Positions 12,106 to 23,670 of a DNA stretch of 64,000 nucleotides are shown here, piece after piece. Position 1 is the first letter of the stretch, and each line of letters opens with the position of its first letter. This DNA is from Proteles cristata cristata (Eukaryota > Chordata > Mammalia > Carnivora > Hyaenidae): NCBI GenBank assembly GCA_017311185.1, contig JAESUZ010001519.1:1-64000 (forward strand). Reading direction: 5' to 3'. The notes beneath the pieces were generated by a model, which worked only from the letters and a program-made list of their open reading frames with translations, had not been told where the DNA came from and ran no database searches. The position numbers were made by a program, and so were the translations under genes.

Positions 12106-13153
12106 TTTTAAAAAGGAAATGCAACTTTAAAATTTATTTTGAGCCACAAAATCCTCTTCTTAATAGCTTACATTTTCTTGATTAAAATTTTAAAAAATCT
12201 TTCAGAACACATTTATTTTATTGCCCAACATACAGTATCAAAGTACTAAAATATTACCTATATTAAACTTAGAATGCAATTTCAGAATCCTAAAGGTTTT
12301 CACCATTTTTAAATATCTAGAGGTGATTTAAAAGTCATTAGAAATTATGTAGATTAAAAGCTATTTCAAATGAATTAGATTCTTGTTCATATGTTAAGTC
12401 TCATTCTATAAATATAGGAAGTCTTTCAGGGAAGCTACCAGTATGTGTTTTAAATACATGGATAAAATAGTGGTAAGATTTATACCGTGACTAAAAAAAG
12501 GAAAATCCAAATGTCGCATTTGGTAAGAACAGTCTAAATACCAGAAAGATGGAGAAAAGTGAAACTTCTGAGTTTTAGTGTCTTAGAAGCAATTTTTTTT
12601 AATCAAAAATCAATTGGAGTCATACAGAACGAGAAGAAACAGTACAACCTCAATTACAGCCTACATTACAATCATGTGTCCTAACTAATGGATGATGATG
12701 CATTCATGTTGATTCTAGATCTTCTCTGCTTCAAAGGCAAACCAAGGAAAGCATCCCAGCACAAACTCTGCAAGGGATTAGCATTTCTGCTATAGTTTAC
12801 CTGAAGTTATACTGTACATTTTACATACACTACCTCCACTTTCTTCTCGAACATATATTAATTTTCTTCACAAACGTTACCTCAGAACTGACTTTGCTGG
12901 GTGTTTATTGATTTTCTATTTCCTCTTTGAAGCACCTGGCTTACTTTACTTGTTGATGTTTCCATTGATTTTCTATTTCCTTTTGGAAATGAGATGAGAG
13001 CTTTTAAAGAGGTCATGCTACTTGGCATGGAATAAGACGTTAAGTTGTCTGGTGTTTCTAGGGAATTTCACCATTAAACTTACCACTTTTCTTTCCATAG
13101 AAAGTAGGGTTGTTGTTGTTTTTTTCACTCTGCTTGGTACACCATTGTGTTGT
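12106..13153. other. Unique AT-rich DNA
   Basis: Nothing recognised. A duplicated phrase TTGATTTTCTATTTCCT occurs near 12907 and again near 12965, with about 58 bp between starts, a small local direct repeat. Confidence 0.45.
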
Positions 13154-13171
13154 CTCTTTATTTTTCATTTA

Positions 13172-13202
13172 TTTTTTTTTTTAAGTTTTATTTTTATTTC
13201 TA

Positions 13203-13234
<32 letters not shown>

Positions 13235-13403
13235 CGTGAGCAGGGGAGGGTCAGAGAGAAAGGGAGTCACAGACTGAAACAGGCTCCAGGCTCTGAGCTG
13301 GCAGTCAGCACAGAGCCCGACGCGGGGCCCGAACCCACGGAACCGCGAGATCATGACCTAAGCGAAAGTCGGTCGCTTAACCGACTAAGCCACCCAGGCA
13401 CCC
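13172..13403 (-). mobile_element. CAN SINE, young CTTAG subfamily
   Basis: Near-consensus copy flanked by a perfect 18-bp target duplication, CTCTTTATTTTTCATTTA, at 13154-13171 and 13404-13421. Perfect flanks and a near-consensus body show a recent insertion. A (CAGA)n run of five units sits at about 13215-13234. Confidence 0.97.
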
Positions 13404-13421
13404 CTCTTTATTTTTCATTTA

Positions 13422-15230
13422 AAAGCGCCATTCTGTGGATTAACTTTGTGGGAAAAAAAGTTTTGGAAGGCTATTTCAAGTCTCATAAGACAGATACTTA
13501 TAGTGTTGCAAGCTGTGAGAACTTAAATAATGTCAGAGGTACTAAATGTTCAAACATCACCTCTCAAAGTAAACAATTATTGGGATAATTCAAGGAACTA
13601 TCACCTTCATCACCCCAACTGGTGGGAGAATCCTTTAACTTACCAGAACGTGGATTTCTGTCCTAATGGGATGACTGTCTATCTGGATAAGATGATACAT
13701 AGGGCTTCTATGTTTTCTAAGAGAATATAGTTTCGCTACCCACAACCAAATGCCATCGAGCACCAGTCAAACACACCAGAAATATCTGATTTTTTACTGT
13801 CTGAGAGATGTAAGAGCTGGTTATTCCTCTAGAACCACTCTGCTCAATTCATTAGCCACTAGATACATGAAGCTATTGATCACTTAAGATGTCCCTAGCA
13901 TTCATGGAGATGTTCCAGGAGTATAAAACATACACCAGATTATCAAAGAAAAGAATGTAATATATCACATTAATGGCTGTATATTCACGATATGTTGAAA
14001 TAATGTTTGGGATACATTCAGTTAAATAAAGCACCGTATTAAAATTAACTTTACCTGTTTCTTTTTCCTTTTCTGTTTTTAAGTGGCACCACTAGCAAAT
14101 TCAGAGTTACTTAAGTGGCTTGCATTATATTGCTATTGGATGGTGTTGTTCTACAGTCTCTAAGCTCTGTTCCTCTGATAGATTTTTGGAATGCAATGTG
14201 TCTGGACTATCCTATCTTAGGTCCCTAAAGAAAAGACCTTATCAAAAGAAAATGTAGTGCTCTAGCCTTAATTTTATGAGGTATGATATGAGAAAATGTG
14301 AAATCTTAAAATGGAAAATTATGGGCTCTTGCCATCAAACATCATTAGCCAAAGATGCTTACCTTACAAAAGAATTCTGTGTGTAGGATGGACTTGCATG
14401 TCTTCAAAGAATATTAGAAATGAACTCTTCCAAATAGAGACCTGTTTTGCCAGCTTTTCAGCAGGTGGTTCAAGCAACAGATAGCAATAGCTAGTCATTT
14501 AGAAATGGGACAGAAGAAGAGGAGCATAATTTAGAAGAGGCAGCTGTGACCTAGCAGCAGGTGGCCAACCTGCACACAGTCTGCTTGGGGAAAGAACAGC
14601 AGGAATCAATCCACAGGAGGTCTGCAGAGGGCCGGACCCAACAGGAAGCCACACTGGCACACTATGGGGTTTTATTTGTTTGGTAGTGTTTGTCTCATAG
14701 GGGGAGAGAGATTTGTTTGTTTGTTTCCTTAATTGTGGTGGAGGATTCCAAGCTAGTCCCCACATGCCCAATTTCTGTGATGGTCGAAGGAACTTGTCAA
14801 CAAGAAAATGAAGTAAGGCAAGCAGAATCACACCCATAATGGAACACTGGTTCACTTCACAGTGCTATATACCCATTACCAGTTTTAAGTTCCGAAATCG
14901 AAACTCAGTCTTGAAATTCTTGCCATTAAATGAAGAGGAGAATGAAGATATACTCTGAATTTTGCTTGTCAGTGCCCACGTTTGCCATGGGTCTCAAGAT
15001 TTAGAACAAAGACATGATCTTCCAGAGGCTGCATTCTGAGCTACACATGGTATGCTCTCTACATCACTTGCTAACAACATATTTTGCAGGAGAGCTGTTA
15101 GGGGGTAATGCCTCTTAGATGAAACTTACTGGACTAAGGTGCTGAGCAATTTTTAAAAGCCTAAAAATAGTCTATTTCTGAAATCTCCTATCAGTGGTGA
15201 AAAAAGAAATGTGACCTTTTTCTTTCTTAT
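13422..15230. other. Unique intergenic DNA
   Basis: No gene recognised. The minus-strand frame at 14499-14855 (118 codons) has a proline-rich low-complexity look and no splice or poly(A) context. A short (TTTG)n run lies near 14716-14727. Confidence 0.45.
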
Positions 15231-15232
15231 TT

Positions 15233-15447
15233 TCCTTTTTAAAAAATTACTTATTTATTTTGAGAGAGACAGTGTGTGTGTGAGCTTGGGGGAGGGAGGG
15301 AGAGAGAGAGAGAGAGAGAGAATCACAAGCATGCTTCTGCGTTCAGAATGGAACCTGACATGGGGCTCGATTCCACAACCATGAGATCATGACCTGAGCC
15401 AAAACCAAGAAGCAGACACTTAACTGACTGAGCTACTGAGGCGCCTC
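15233..15447 (-). mobile_element. CAN SINE (older, diverged)
   Basis: Recognisable by GGGGCTCGA, ACCATGAGATCATGACCTGAGCC and GAGCTACTGAGGCGCCTC, with a (GA)n section at 15300-15321. No clean target duplication. Confidence 0.85.
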
Positions 15448-16048
15448 ATCTGATTCTCTCTTAATTATAAACCCAGCTGAGTTCTAACATTAATCTTTTG
15501 TACCATGTGGCCGATTAGTCTGGGCTTTCTTTCCTTCTGTGATCTCTTATCTTTTAGTTACTTCTCCAAAAAGAGTTGTGAGGACCTACCATAGAAATGC
15601 TGTAATACACTTCTCTGCGGGCGGTGACTTGACTGATGGGTCACCTGGGTAGACATGGCTTGGAGACACCAACCAGGAAACCAGAACAAATGGAGCAAAG
15701 GGGTTCCTCCTGCCAGCTGGGAAAATAAGTGTTTTAGAGTCTTCGTAATCGTGAAGGAAAAAAAAATATTTCACCATATAATCACCTACATTTTTGCACA
15801 TTGAGAAACTGATGGGAAAAGGTTAGAATTCTATTTCTGCAAATGTGACAAGTTCCCAAGAAGGTCAGCACAGGGAGAAAAATGAAAGCTGTGTGTTTTG
15901 GCTATTAGCTGAATATACTGCCTTCCCTCCACAGAAAATGCCTTACCTTAATGGAACCCAAGAATTCTCTAATAGAAAGAGAAAAAAACGTTTGCCTTTT
16001 TTTTTTTTTTAAGTCTTCCAACCTTTTACATATTCTTGACCTTGAAAA
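15448..16048. other. Unique intergenic DNA
   Basis: Nothing recognised apart from a T-run at 15998-16011. The minus-strand frame 15586-15801 shows no family features. Confidence 0.4.
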
Positions 16049-16056
16049 TAAGCCTT

Positions 16057-16285
16057 GGGGCGCTTGGGTGGCTTAGTCGGTTAAGCGTCCGACTTTCGCT
16101 AGGTCATGATCTCGCGGTTCAGGGTTGAGCCCCGCATCGGGCTCTGTGCTGACTGCCAGCTCAGAGCCTGGAGCCTGTTTCAGTCTGTGACTCTCTCTCT
16201 GACCCTCCCCTGCTCACGCTGTCTCTCTCTCTCTCTCTCCTAGAAATAAATAAAAACATTAAAAAAAAAAAAAGAAAAAGAAAAG
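16057..16285 (+). mobile_element. CAN SINE, young CTTAG subfamily
   Basis: Carries CTTAGTCGG, GACTGCCAG and CCTAGAAATAAATAAA. Short target repeat AAGCCTTG on both sides (16050-16057 and 16286-16293). One base is missing in the B-box region (GGTTCAGGGTTGAGCC). Confidence 0.93.
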
Positions 16286-16293
16286 AAGCCTTG

Positions 16294-17195
16294 AAACTAT
16301 TCAAAAATGTGAATTAAGCACGAAAGGTAGTACACAGACTCGAGTGAAGTCGGTAAATATCATGTCTTTACATTTTTGTCCAAATACTTATACTCCTGCA
16401 CCTCAATTTTCTTTATTGAAAATGATAATAATAAAGACTAGGGCTCCATACAATTAAAATAATAAACAAAGGGTCGGTTTGAAGCACATATAACTTCATT
16501 TCCTGTGAGCCCTATTAACAAAGAAACCATCTGCTGACTTGAATAATTCAGTCTTAAAACACTGACAATAAAGGAAAAATTCAATAGCAGTTTGCTTACC
16601 CCAAAACTGGCACACATTCTTTAAAAGGCCTCCGATTTAATTCCCAAGTCTCTTTTGTATATAAAAAAGAAACCTTCACTTAGAGTGTTATAAATGATAT
16701 TTAGCCAATTTGCTTTACAAATGATGCCTTTAAGATCTTTAGAGATCAGACAAGTAGAAAAATCCCTACTTTCCTTTTATTCCATAGCACTAAGCAGTGC
16801 GTTCTGATATCTACTCACACCTAACCAAAGCCAGGAAATATGTTTCTGAAACCAGTTGTCAATCAGAGCGGCTCCAAATCTCCAAGTGGCGGCCTGCCAG
16901 TTCTCTAAATATCAGAAATCATCTTCCATCAAAGTGCCTCAAAGTCTACAGATAGGAAGTACATTCTAGAGATGTTAAATCCTACTGTGAGGTGCAAAGG
17001 CTGAGTTTGTATTCTGACTGGATCATCCCAGGTTTAAGAAATTCTGTGTCATACTTGTGAACTGATGTGTTTTGACTCAGCCATTATTACTCTTCTGATA
17101 CTGGGGTTATACCACACAGAGACACGGAGAGTTCCTGCCAGTCTTGGTACTGTAGGGAATTTCATATGTTTTACCGTCCATTCTCTCTAAGAAAC
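16294..17195. other. Unique AT-rich DNA
   Basis: No gene or clear repeat seen. Confidence 0.4.
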
Positions 17196-17199
17196 ATAG

Positions 17200-17360
17200 C
17201 ATAATACACCGCGGGAAAGATACCCTAAGGAGAAACTCCACTTTAACACATCTCCCCATTTTATATACTAGAAAATTAAGGCTGAGAGTGTAAGATTAAG
17301 GCCAAGAGACCACGATTTCACAGGTCATGAAAAGGCCAGGATTTCTCATGCCAAATTCCT
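17200..17360 (-). mobile_element. MIR fragment
   Basis: CCCCATTTTATATACTAGAAAATTAAGGC and the ACAGGTCATG..AGGCCAGGATTT pattern, seen as spaced motifs, follow the reverse-oriented MIR core. Strongly diverged. Confidence 0.55.
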
Positions 17361-17699
17361 ATTTCCTCTAAAACAATGCTACCTAAAGAGATATTTATTC
17401 CAGGAATTAGCTACATGACCTGGTTGAAATGGAGCTACCTTGAAAAAGAACATACGCTTCTCTAAACTAGAAATCATGAGGTAGGTCACGAGGCAATCAT
17501 CCAGGTCTGTATTCTGGGATTTCTACTTGAAGCTGTGGCAAAGTCATCACACTTCACACCTGGTCTGAATTCATACAAGACCAGTGAGGTGGGGTGCTTT
17601 GGGGTTATATATGTCTATTCAATATTATATTCTGCCCTTGGTCAAGTTTATTAAAAATCAAATGATGAAGAATGAAAACTGATTGACTTCCTGGGTTGT

Positions 17700-17714
17700 G
17701 CTGCCTCCTGGTGG
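17700..17714 (-). promoter_or_regulatory. CTCF-like motif
   Basis: GCTGCCTCCTGGTGG matches the reverse complement of the CTCF core consensus at all but one position. It lies in non-repeat DNA. Occupancy cannot be judged from sequence. Confidence 0.35.
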
Positions 17715-17923
17715 CAATCTAAAATACAAATTTGTTGAGCTCTGTCAGATTTCCAGTGTAGCAACAGAGTAGCATTTTGTTTTAAGTCCTATCTTGATTC
17801 AAGGAAGTGATCAGCTATTTCGTGGAAGTCCACTGGTGAAGACATACAAAAAGAAGGGGCAGTGGCTTGCCTAAGTAAAGGTAAAAAAAAAAAAACAAAA
17901 AACAGTGTGTGTGTTGGGGGTTG

Positions 17924-18061
17924 GGCCTCCTGGGTGGCTCACTTGGTTAGGTGTCCAATTTCAGTCTAGGTCGTGATCTCACTGTTCCAGAGCTGGAGCC
18001 CTGCATCCAAGTCTTCAGATTCTGTGTCTCCCTCTCTCTCTCTCTCTCTCTGCCCCTCAGG

Positions 18062-18115
<54 letters not shown>

Positions 18116-18140
18116 AAATAAATAAACTACAAAAAAATTT
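17924..18140 (+). mobile_element. CAN SINE (older, diverged)
   Basis: GGGCCTCCTGGGTGGCTCAC head, GTCGTGATCTCACTGTTC middle and AATAAATAAAC tail. The CT-rich region has expanded into long (TC)n runs. Confidence 0.87.
18067..18112. repeat. (TC)23 microsatellite inside a SINE
   Basis: Forty-six bases of TC repeat, grown from the SINE's CT-rich 3' part. It is a mirror-symmetric pyrimidine tract able in principle to form triplex (H-) DNA. Confidence 0.95.
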
Positions 18141-18369
18141 TTTAAAAGCACCAACTGTTCATAGAGATTATTTTGTTGTCTAAATACCAAAAACAACTAT
18201 ATTCATTGTATATCTTCTGTACTTTTTTTCAAAAATATTATGTTTGGTAAAATGTAATGAAGTCTAACAATTAGAGTCCTGTCCTCAAATCATCATTATT
18301 CGTAGATGGTATAATTAAAAACCAAAATGAAAATTGGACTTGTAATCCAATGAATTGGGGTCTAGGTCC

Positions 18370-18480
18370 GACCCACTCAGTGTCCAAAGTCACTCAGCCT
18401 CTCTGACCTTGGTTTTCTTGTCTGCAAAGCAATGGTGCAAGAATAGATGAGCTCAAAGATCACTTCTGCTACTATTATAT
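18370..18480 (+). mobile_element. MIR fragment
   Basis: TCACTCAGCCTCTCTGACC..GGTTTTCTTGTCTGCAAA, seen as spaced motifs, parallels the forward MIR core (acctctctgtgcctcagtt, then cctcatctgtaaa). Diverged. Confidence 0.6.
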
Positions 18481-18499
18481 ATAGTTGTAACACAATGAT

Positions 18500-18640
18500 G
18501 AAAATAATTCATTTATTCATTTACTTGACAACTATGAGTTAAAAAAATCTGTCATGTCCTTGGCACTGTCGTGGTAGATTAATAAATGAGGCTTTTCATC
18601 GAAAATTCTCCCATGCTGTGGGGAGAGCAAACATCACATT
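18500..18640 (-). mobile_element. L2-like fragment
   Basis: TTCATTTATTCATTTACTTGAC, seen as motifs, and CTTGGCACTG resemble the reverse-oriented 3' end of L2-class LINEs. Low information content. Confidence 0.4.
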
Positions 18641-19440
18641 CTGAAATTAAAATGCTGGCTATGTGTTGTCTCTCTGGGTTTTGATCTCCAAATCCAGTAG
18701 CAAAAAGATCCTGGTCCATTAAGAAATAACCACCTATAGTAACTTGCTCCTACGGCCCTTATTAATGTATCACTACAGGGGATATATTAAGATCAGAATA
18801 ATTTTGACATTTACAATAAGGTTTGTGCTTATAAACACAAGACCATTCCATATTAAAACCTATTAGCATATTATAACAGATTAGATGCTCACAATGTGCA
18901 AAGGCAGTTGGTTCTGCAAACCCCTTGGGGGAAAAAAAAGCTAAGGGCAGTAACAGCAATAATCTCAAATCACAGAAATGCCTTTGAAAGTGTGTCCTTG
19001 GTTTTATAGCACTAATTTAGGAGGAAAACATAATAAAAAGAAAAATATTCAATTGAAGCCATGTTTTAGGACATTCATCAGCACTGGACTACCTAGCTAG
19101 GATGCTTCATTAATTCAACAGGGTAGTTTAAGATCCACTGACTGGGGTATCCAAACAAAAGGGACACAGGAGCCCCAGAAGACCTGAAAACATGTATGAA
19201 TGTGTGTTTTCCCTCTGACAAGGGGAGGTGCAGGTAGGTTACTTCATCTCTGGTTAATAAAAATGTGCCTCTATGTATATGTATGTGTGTCTGTGTGTGT
19301 GTACAAAAGTACAATAAGGAGATGAATAATTTAGCCTCCCAATATATTCAGAATATGTTTTAAAAGCCATGAGACCCCAAATACCAGGGATAAAATTTAT
19401 GTTATTAGGTTGCTAGAATTCTGTTCATCAAAAGTAAGTA
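18641..19440. other. Unique DNA
   Basis: Nothing recognised except a short (TG)n-like stretch at 19273-19301. Confidence 0.4.
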
Positions 19441-19444
19441 TCTT

Positions 19445-19640
19445 CAAATAATAGTTAGAATTTACTCATTACTATGTGCCAAAGACTGTTCTAAGCAGAA
19501 AGAAGTTTAAAGTCACTGAATTGTTATAGAGATCATTATCCCCATTGCTCAGGTGAAGAAACGGAGACAAAAAGAAATCAATTAACTTGCCCCAAAGGAT
19601 GCACCACTAATAGGTGACAAAACTCATGCTCATAAATAAA
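19445..19640 (-). mobile_element. MIR element
   Basis: ACTATGTGCCAAAGACTGTTC, ATTATCCCCATTGCTCAGG and GAAGAAACGGAGACA in order match the reverse-oriented MIR core over about 190 bp. Confidence 0.8.
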
Positions 19641-19824
19641 AAACTTGGCCACAGAGGAAGGAATCAACTCATCCCCCCATAGCATACTGTTTCTGCATTG
19701 TCTCAAGCAGACTACTAAGCAATAAACTCACTGGCTCCTCCCAGAGCTTAAACAAAAGGGTGAGACCCAAAGAGGAGCAGGTGATGGAGGGAAAGAGTAA
19801 CTTGCTCTTCTATTTAAGACGGCG

Positions 19825-20145
19825 TTTGGGGTACCAGGGCTGCCATCATAGTACCACAGGCTGGTGGCTTAACCAACAGAACTTATCTTCTCACGGTTCT
19901 GGAGATCTCTCTCCTTGGCTTCCTTCTCACTGTGGCCTCACATAGTCTTTCCTCTGCATGTCTGTCTCCTGATTTCCTCTTCTTACAAGGACTGCAGTCG
20001 TATTGGGTTAGGGCTCACCCTGATGACCTCACTGAGCCTTGATTACCTCTCTTCCTACCTCCAAATACAGTCACATTCTGAGGTACTGGGAATTAGAGGT
20101 TCGATGTATATATATTTTCAGAGAATACAATTCAGTCCATAATGA
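19825..20145 (-). mobile_element. MLT1-like solo LTR (ERVL-MaLR)
   Basis: In order: GGGCTGCCATCATAGTACC, ACAGGCTGGTGGCTTAACC, CTCACGGTTCTGGAG, TCTCCTTGGCTTCC, TCCTCTTCTTACAAGGAC, ACCTCCAAATACAGTCAC, ATTCTGAGGTACTGG, ATTCAGTCCATAATG. This is the reverse complement of a nearly full MLT1-class LTR. No internal retroviral sequence is attached, so it is a solo LTR. Confidence 0.85.
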
Positions 20146-20244
20146 GTGTTTTTGTTAAGTTTCATGAGAATTCATGCAGGTCAAGAAACTGAGCAAAGCT
20201 GATACAAAGGTTGGGTTCTTTGAACACGCTGCAATTAGAATAGA

Positions 20245-20325
20245 AATAATGTAAGTAATTACCTAATACTTATTAAGCATTCACACTGTGCACAGTTCTA
20301 TACAAGACACTCAGAAAAGGATTAT
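20245..20325 (-). mobile_element. MIR fragment
   Basis: ACTTATTAAGCATTCAC and TGTGCACAGTTCTATAC fit the end of a reverse-oriented MIR. Confidence 0.55.
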
Positions 20326-20329
20326 GAAT

Positions 20330-20795
20330 TTCAATATGCCTGAACGTAGTGGTTCTCAGTGTCCAGGGACACGACACTCTCCTTGGTGCCCTAAGAAATG
20401 GTAAGAAATGAAACAGCCCCAACCTCTACATATTTAAAACCTTACTGGAGAGGAAAGGAAAAGACATGTATAAAACCCTAACGCAAAAGCACAGAGCAGC
20501 ATTACCACAGAGGCCATATTACAAATGCAAGAGGAAGAGGAAGGAAATAAAGTCTGAACTCAGAAGAGAAATGTGAGTTCTACAGAAGATCTCATGGAAC
20601 AGGAAGGCTTCCAGAGGGAATCAAATTTGACACAGAACTTCAAGTTCAACAAGACTGGAGGGACAGAGAACAAGGGAGGCATTGCAGGGAAGCAAAGCCC
20701 AGAGGAAGGACCAAAGAATAGGGAGAAGAAACATTTTACCAAATTTAAGGGTTCTAGAGCAAAGTGATCCAAGTTGGTTAGAACTGTAGACTGGA
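20330..20795. other. Unique DNA
   Basis: Purine-rich sequence with no recognised gene. TAGTGGTTCTCAG near 20350 recalls the terminal repeat of MER5-class hAT elements, but nothing else of such an element follows. Confidence 0.35.
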
Positions 20796-20799
20796 AAAA

Positions 20800-20970
20800 T
20801 TACACACAATACGTATCATCATCCAATCTTGTAAGATGAGTATTTTCATAATCATCAAGTTATAAAACAGGAAAGTAGGGCCAAAAAGTTTAGTAACTAT
20901 CAACAATTACAGTGTAAAAACAAAGTAATAGACAACAGAACTGTGACCTGGGAGACTCGCACCTTCAAGT
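20800..20970 (-). mobile_element. MIR fragment
   Basis: CTTGTAAGATGAGTATTTTC, TTATAAAACAGGAAAGTAGG and TAGACAACAGAACTGTGACC follow the reverse-oriented MIR core. Diverged. Confidence 0.6.
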
Positions 20971-21204
20971 TTCAATGAATCTACAACAAAATTTGATTAT
21001 TAAGACAAATCCACCCTTGACACGTTATTGTGTTTATTTCCTCCCTAATCAAAGCCAGAATCTAATAGTAATTTTCTTAAAGACATCCCTTCTTTGGTTC
21101 TAGTATACAAAGACGCCATTATTAAGTTTCTGACTCACATGGCAGTAAAGGTGTCTCTAAGAGCAGGTACTAAGCGCTGTTTCAGGCTCAGTTTTCTTTT
21201 TCTC

Positions 21205-21422
21205 TTTTTTCTTTTTTTAATGTTTACTTATTTTAGAGAGAGAAAGGACAGAGTATGAGTGGGGAGGGGCAGAGGAGAGGGAGACAGAAGTGGGCTCTGA
21301 AGCAGGCTCCAGGCTCTGAGCTCTTAGCACAGCGCCCGATGCAGGGCTCGAACCCACAAACCATGAGATCATGACCTGAGTCAAAGTCAGACACTAAACT
21401 GACTGAGCCTCCCAGGTGACTC
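21205..21422 (-). mobile_element. CAN SINE (older type)
   Basis: Complete copy ending GAGCCTCCCAGGTGACTC. Imperfect target repeats GCTCAGTTTTC (21186-21196) and GCTCAGTCTTC (21426-21436). Confidence 0.92.
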
Positions 21423-21759
21423 AATGCTCAGTCTTCAACTGGAATAGGAATGTGGTAGGATTTCTGGGGTCGAAAAGCCTACAATGAACACCACAAACCT
21501 CCTTTTAAATGCTTCTGAATAGGAAGCAAAGCCTTGCACACACCACTCTTCCTCTTGGGGCATCTCTCTCTTTCATTACTACCTCAAAGCATTAAATGAG
21601 CCTTTCCTTGCCAGGCTGGGCCCCAGGTACTTCTTGAGTACTTATGGAATCAATAAATGAACAAAATGACCATGTTAATCACTTACTAACGTGTTGCAAA
21701 ATTAGTAACTCTAAATGGACCCAGGAGGATAACTCACTGACTTCCAATCAGTCAGAGTC

Positions 21760-21950
21760 AGTGGGATACAATGGAAAGATTATGAGCTCTGAAATCATGA
21801 ACACCTTGTATAGACATTCAACTCTGATTCTTCTTATCTCTTTGACACTGGGAAAGTAACCTAACTTTTCCAAGCCATAGTTTTCTAGTCTGAAAATGGG
21901 AGTGGTACTATAGTCACTGAATTATCATAAAGAGCAAGATATGTAACATA
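21760..21950 (+). mobile_element. MIR element
   Basis: TTATGAGCTCTGAAATCATG, GACACTGGGAAAGTAACC, CATAGTTTTCTAGTCTG and AAAATGGGAGTGGTAC fit the forward MIR core. Confidence 0.65.
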
Positions 21951-21966
21951 AAAGATCTCATTCAGG

Positions 21967-22182
21967 AGGGACACCTGAGGGGCTCTATCGGTTAAGTGTT
22001 CAACTCTTGGTTTCAGCTCGGGTCATGATCTCACAATTCATGTGTTCGAGCCCTGCATAGGGCTCTGTGCTGACAGCTTGGAGCCTGCTTAGGATTCTCT
22101 CTGTCTGTTTCTACCTTACTCATTCTCTCTTTCTCTCTCTCACTCTCTCTCTGTCTCTCAAAATAAATACAACCTTAAAAAA
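21967..22182 (+). mobile_element. CAN SINE (older type)
   Basis: GGACACCTGAGGGGCTC head to AAATAAATACAACC tail, with a GACAGCTTGGAGCC centre. Diverged, with no clear target repeat. Confidence 0.9.
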
Positions 22183-22576
22183 CATCTCATGGAGAGAAAG
22201 GGCAGTGGAGTGCTGAGAAACTGGATTTCTTTCTAAAAAACCCCTAATTTGTAGATTTTCCCATTTTTGTGGTGTCGATAACACCTCTTGATAACAATCA
22301 GCTCTCAACCTTCCTGAATATTTAAACATCTGTTCTCATAGGCCACATCAGCTAGCTCAAAGGGACAGGAAACTTGATAACTGTTATTTTCCTCATATGG
22401 TACTAGGCTCTTTTGTCTCTGTCTCCTGTCTTGTCTTCAAAGCACCGGTGTAGGGATTGGTTTGGCTGCAATCAGAATAAGCCAAAGTAATGTTGACAGA
22501 TAGGAAGAAATACTAGTAGCTGAGCAACTACATAATACATGTAGGCAAATGTAGAGATATGTAAGAAGATATTTAG

Positions 22577-22803
22577 GGGGCGCTTGAGTGGCTCAGTTGG
22601 TCAAGCCTCCAGCTTCAGCTGAGGTCATGATCTTGCAGTCCGTGAGTTCAAGCCCCACATCAGGCTCTGTGCTGTCAGCTCAGAGCCTGGAGCCTTCTTC
22701 AGATCTGTGTCTCCCTCTGTCTCTGCCCCTTTCCCACTCATGCTCTGTCTCTCTGTCTCAAAAATGAATAAACATTAAAAAAAACTTAAAAAAAAAAAAA
22801 GAA
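22577..22803 (+). mobile_element. CAN SINE (older type)
   Basis: Complete copy with tail. Target repeat AGAAGATATTTAG at 22564-22576 and 22804-22816. Confidence 0.94.
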
Positions 22804-23019
22804 AGAAGATATTTAGTTAATTACAAAGTCCCAGATCTACCGTAGGCACCTCCAAGAATGCTTGACACACAGGGTTGCTGTCTATAGTTATGGGCTGAAT
22901 GGACTGATTAGATATTTTCCTTTTGTTACAGTTGAAATCAGAGTCAATGTTGTATTGTGTTTTCAGGCAAGGAGAAGTTTGAAGTGTAACTGACATAGTT
23001 ACAGCGTGTGGGCGCTCAA

Positions 23020-23370
23020 CCTATCAATCTGAAAATTGGGATAATGATACATATTCCAAAGGGCTGTAAACATCTTCAAGCATAGAGCCTCCTTGTGATG
23101 TTGGATGGCAGACTTTTTAAGTATATGGACTTGGAAGCCAAGGTGCCTGGGTTTAAATTGTGGTTCTTCTGCATGCTGCCTGCGTAAAACAGTCTAGTGA
23201 CTTATTGTCTGTGTGTCTCAGCTTTTTCATCTTTAAAAATAAATAAAAATCGTCATGATACTTTCTCTGGTTGGTGTGAGGGTTGTATGAAATATATAGA
23301 TTATGCAAAGTTCTTAAAACAGTGTTGGCAAAGGATAAGCTAATAATAAGTGTTGCCTGTTATTATGTGT
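23020..23370 (+). mobile_element. Two adjacent MIR fragments
   Basis: 23020-23095 has AAAATTGGGATAATGATAC and the segment behind it, the MIR 3' half. 23110-23370 then has a fuller copy: GACTTGGAAGCC, GCCTGGGTTTAAATTG, GTGTGTCTCAGC, TTTTTCATCTTTAAAAATA, TTGGTGTGAGGGTTG, CTTAAAACAGTG. Both are in the same orientation. Confidence 0.75.
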
Positions 23371-23379
23371 AATATATGA

Positions 23380-23670
23380 CCCATAAATGTTCCTTCTCCA
23401 GTCCATCTGTGTCTTCTTGCTTATATCAGCCTTCAAGGGCCTTTAGAGTTTGGTCCTAGTTGCCAATTTAACTTCCCCTCCTGCTGTTCTTCAGCACGTA
23501 TCAACTGTTCTATTGAGTCTCCTCAAAGACTCACATTCAATACCAAGATTTTAGGGCTGCCAAAAATATCTTTCCTATTTTCTCCCACTCATCTAAGCCT
23601 GACCTAGCCCTGTGGGATCAAATCTCCCCTCTACCTCTCATGGCCTCCCCTTCCTTAACTCCTCTTTAAT
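23380..23670 (+). mobile_element. L2 fragment
   Basis: GGCCTTTAGAGTTTGG, CTTCCCCTCCTGCTGTTC, CCACTCATCTAAGCC and AATCTCCCCTCTACCTC resemble the pyrimidine-rich part of L2 LINEs. Diverged. Confidence 0.5.

Noticed and set aside
13022..13588. Longest open frame in the window (188 codons, plus strand)
   Set aside because: It runs straight through the young SINE at 13172-13403 and its flanks. The (CAGA)n and SINE head account for the middle; no domain or splice context.
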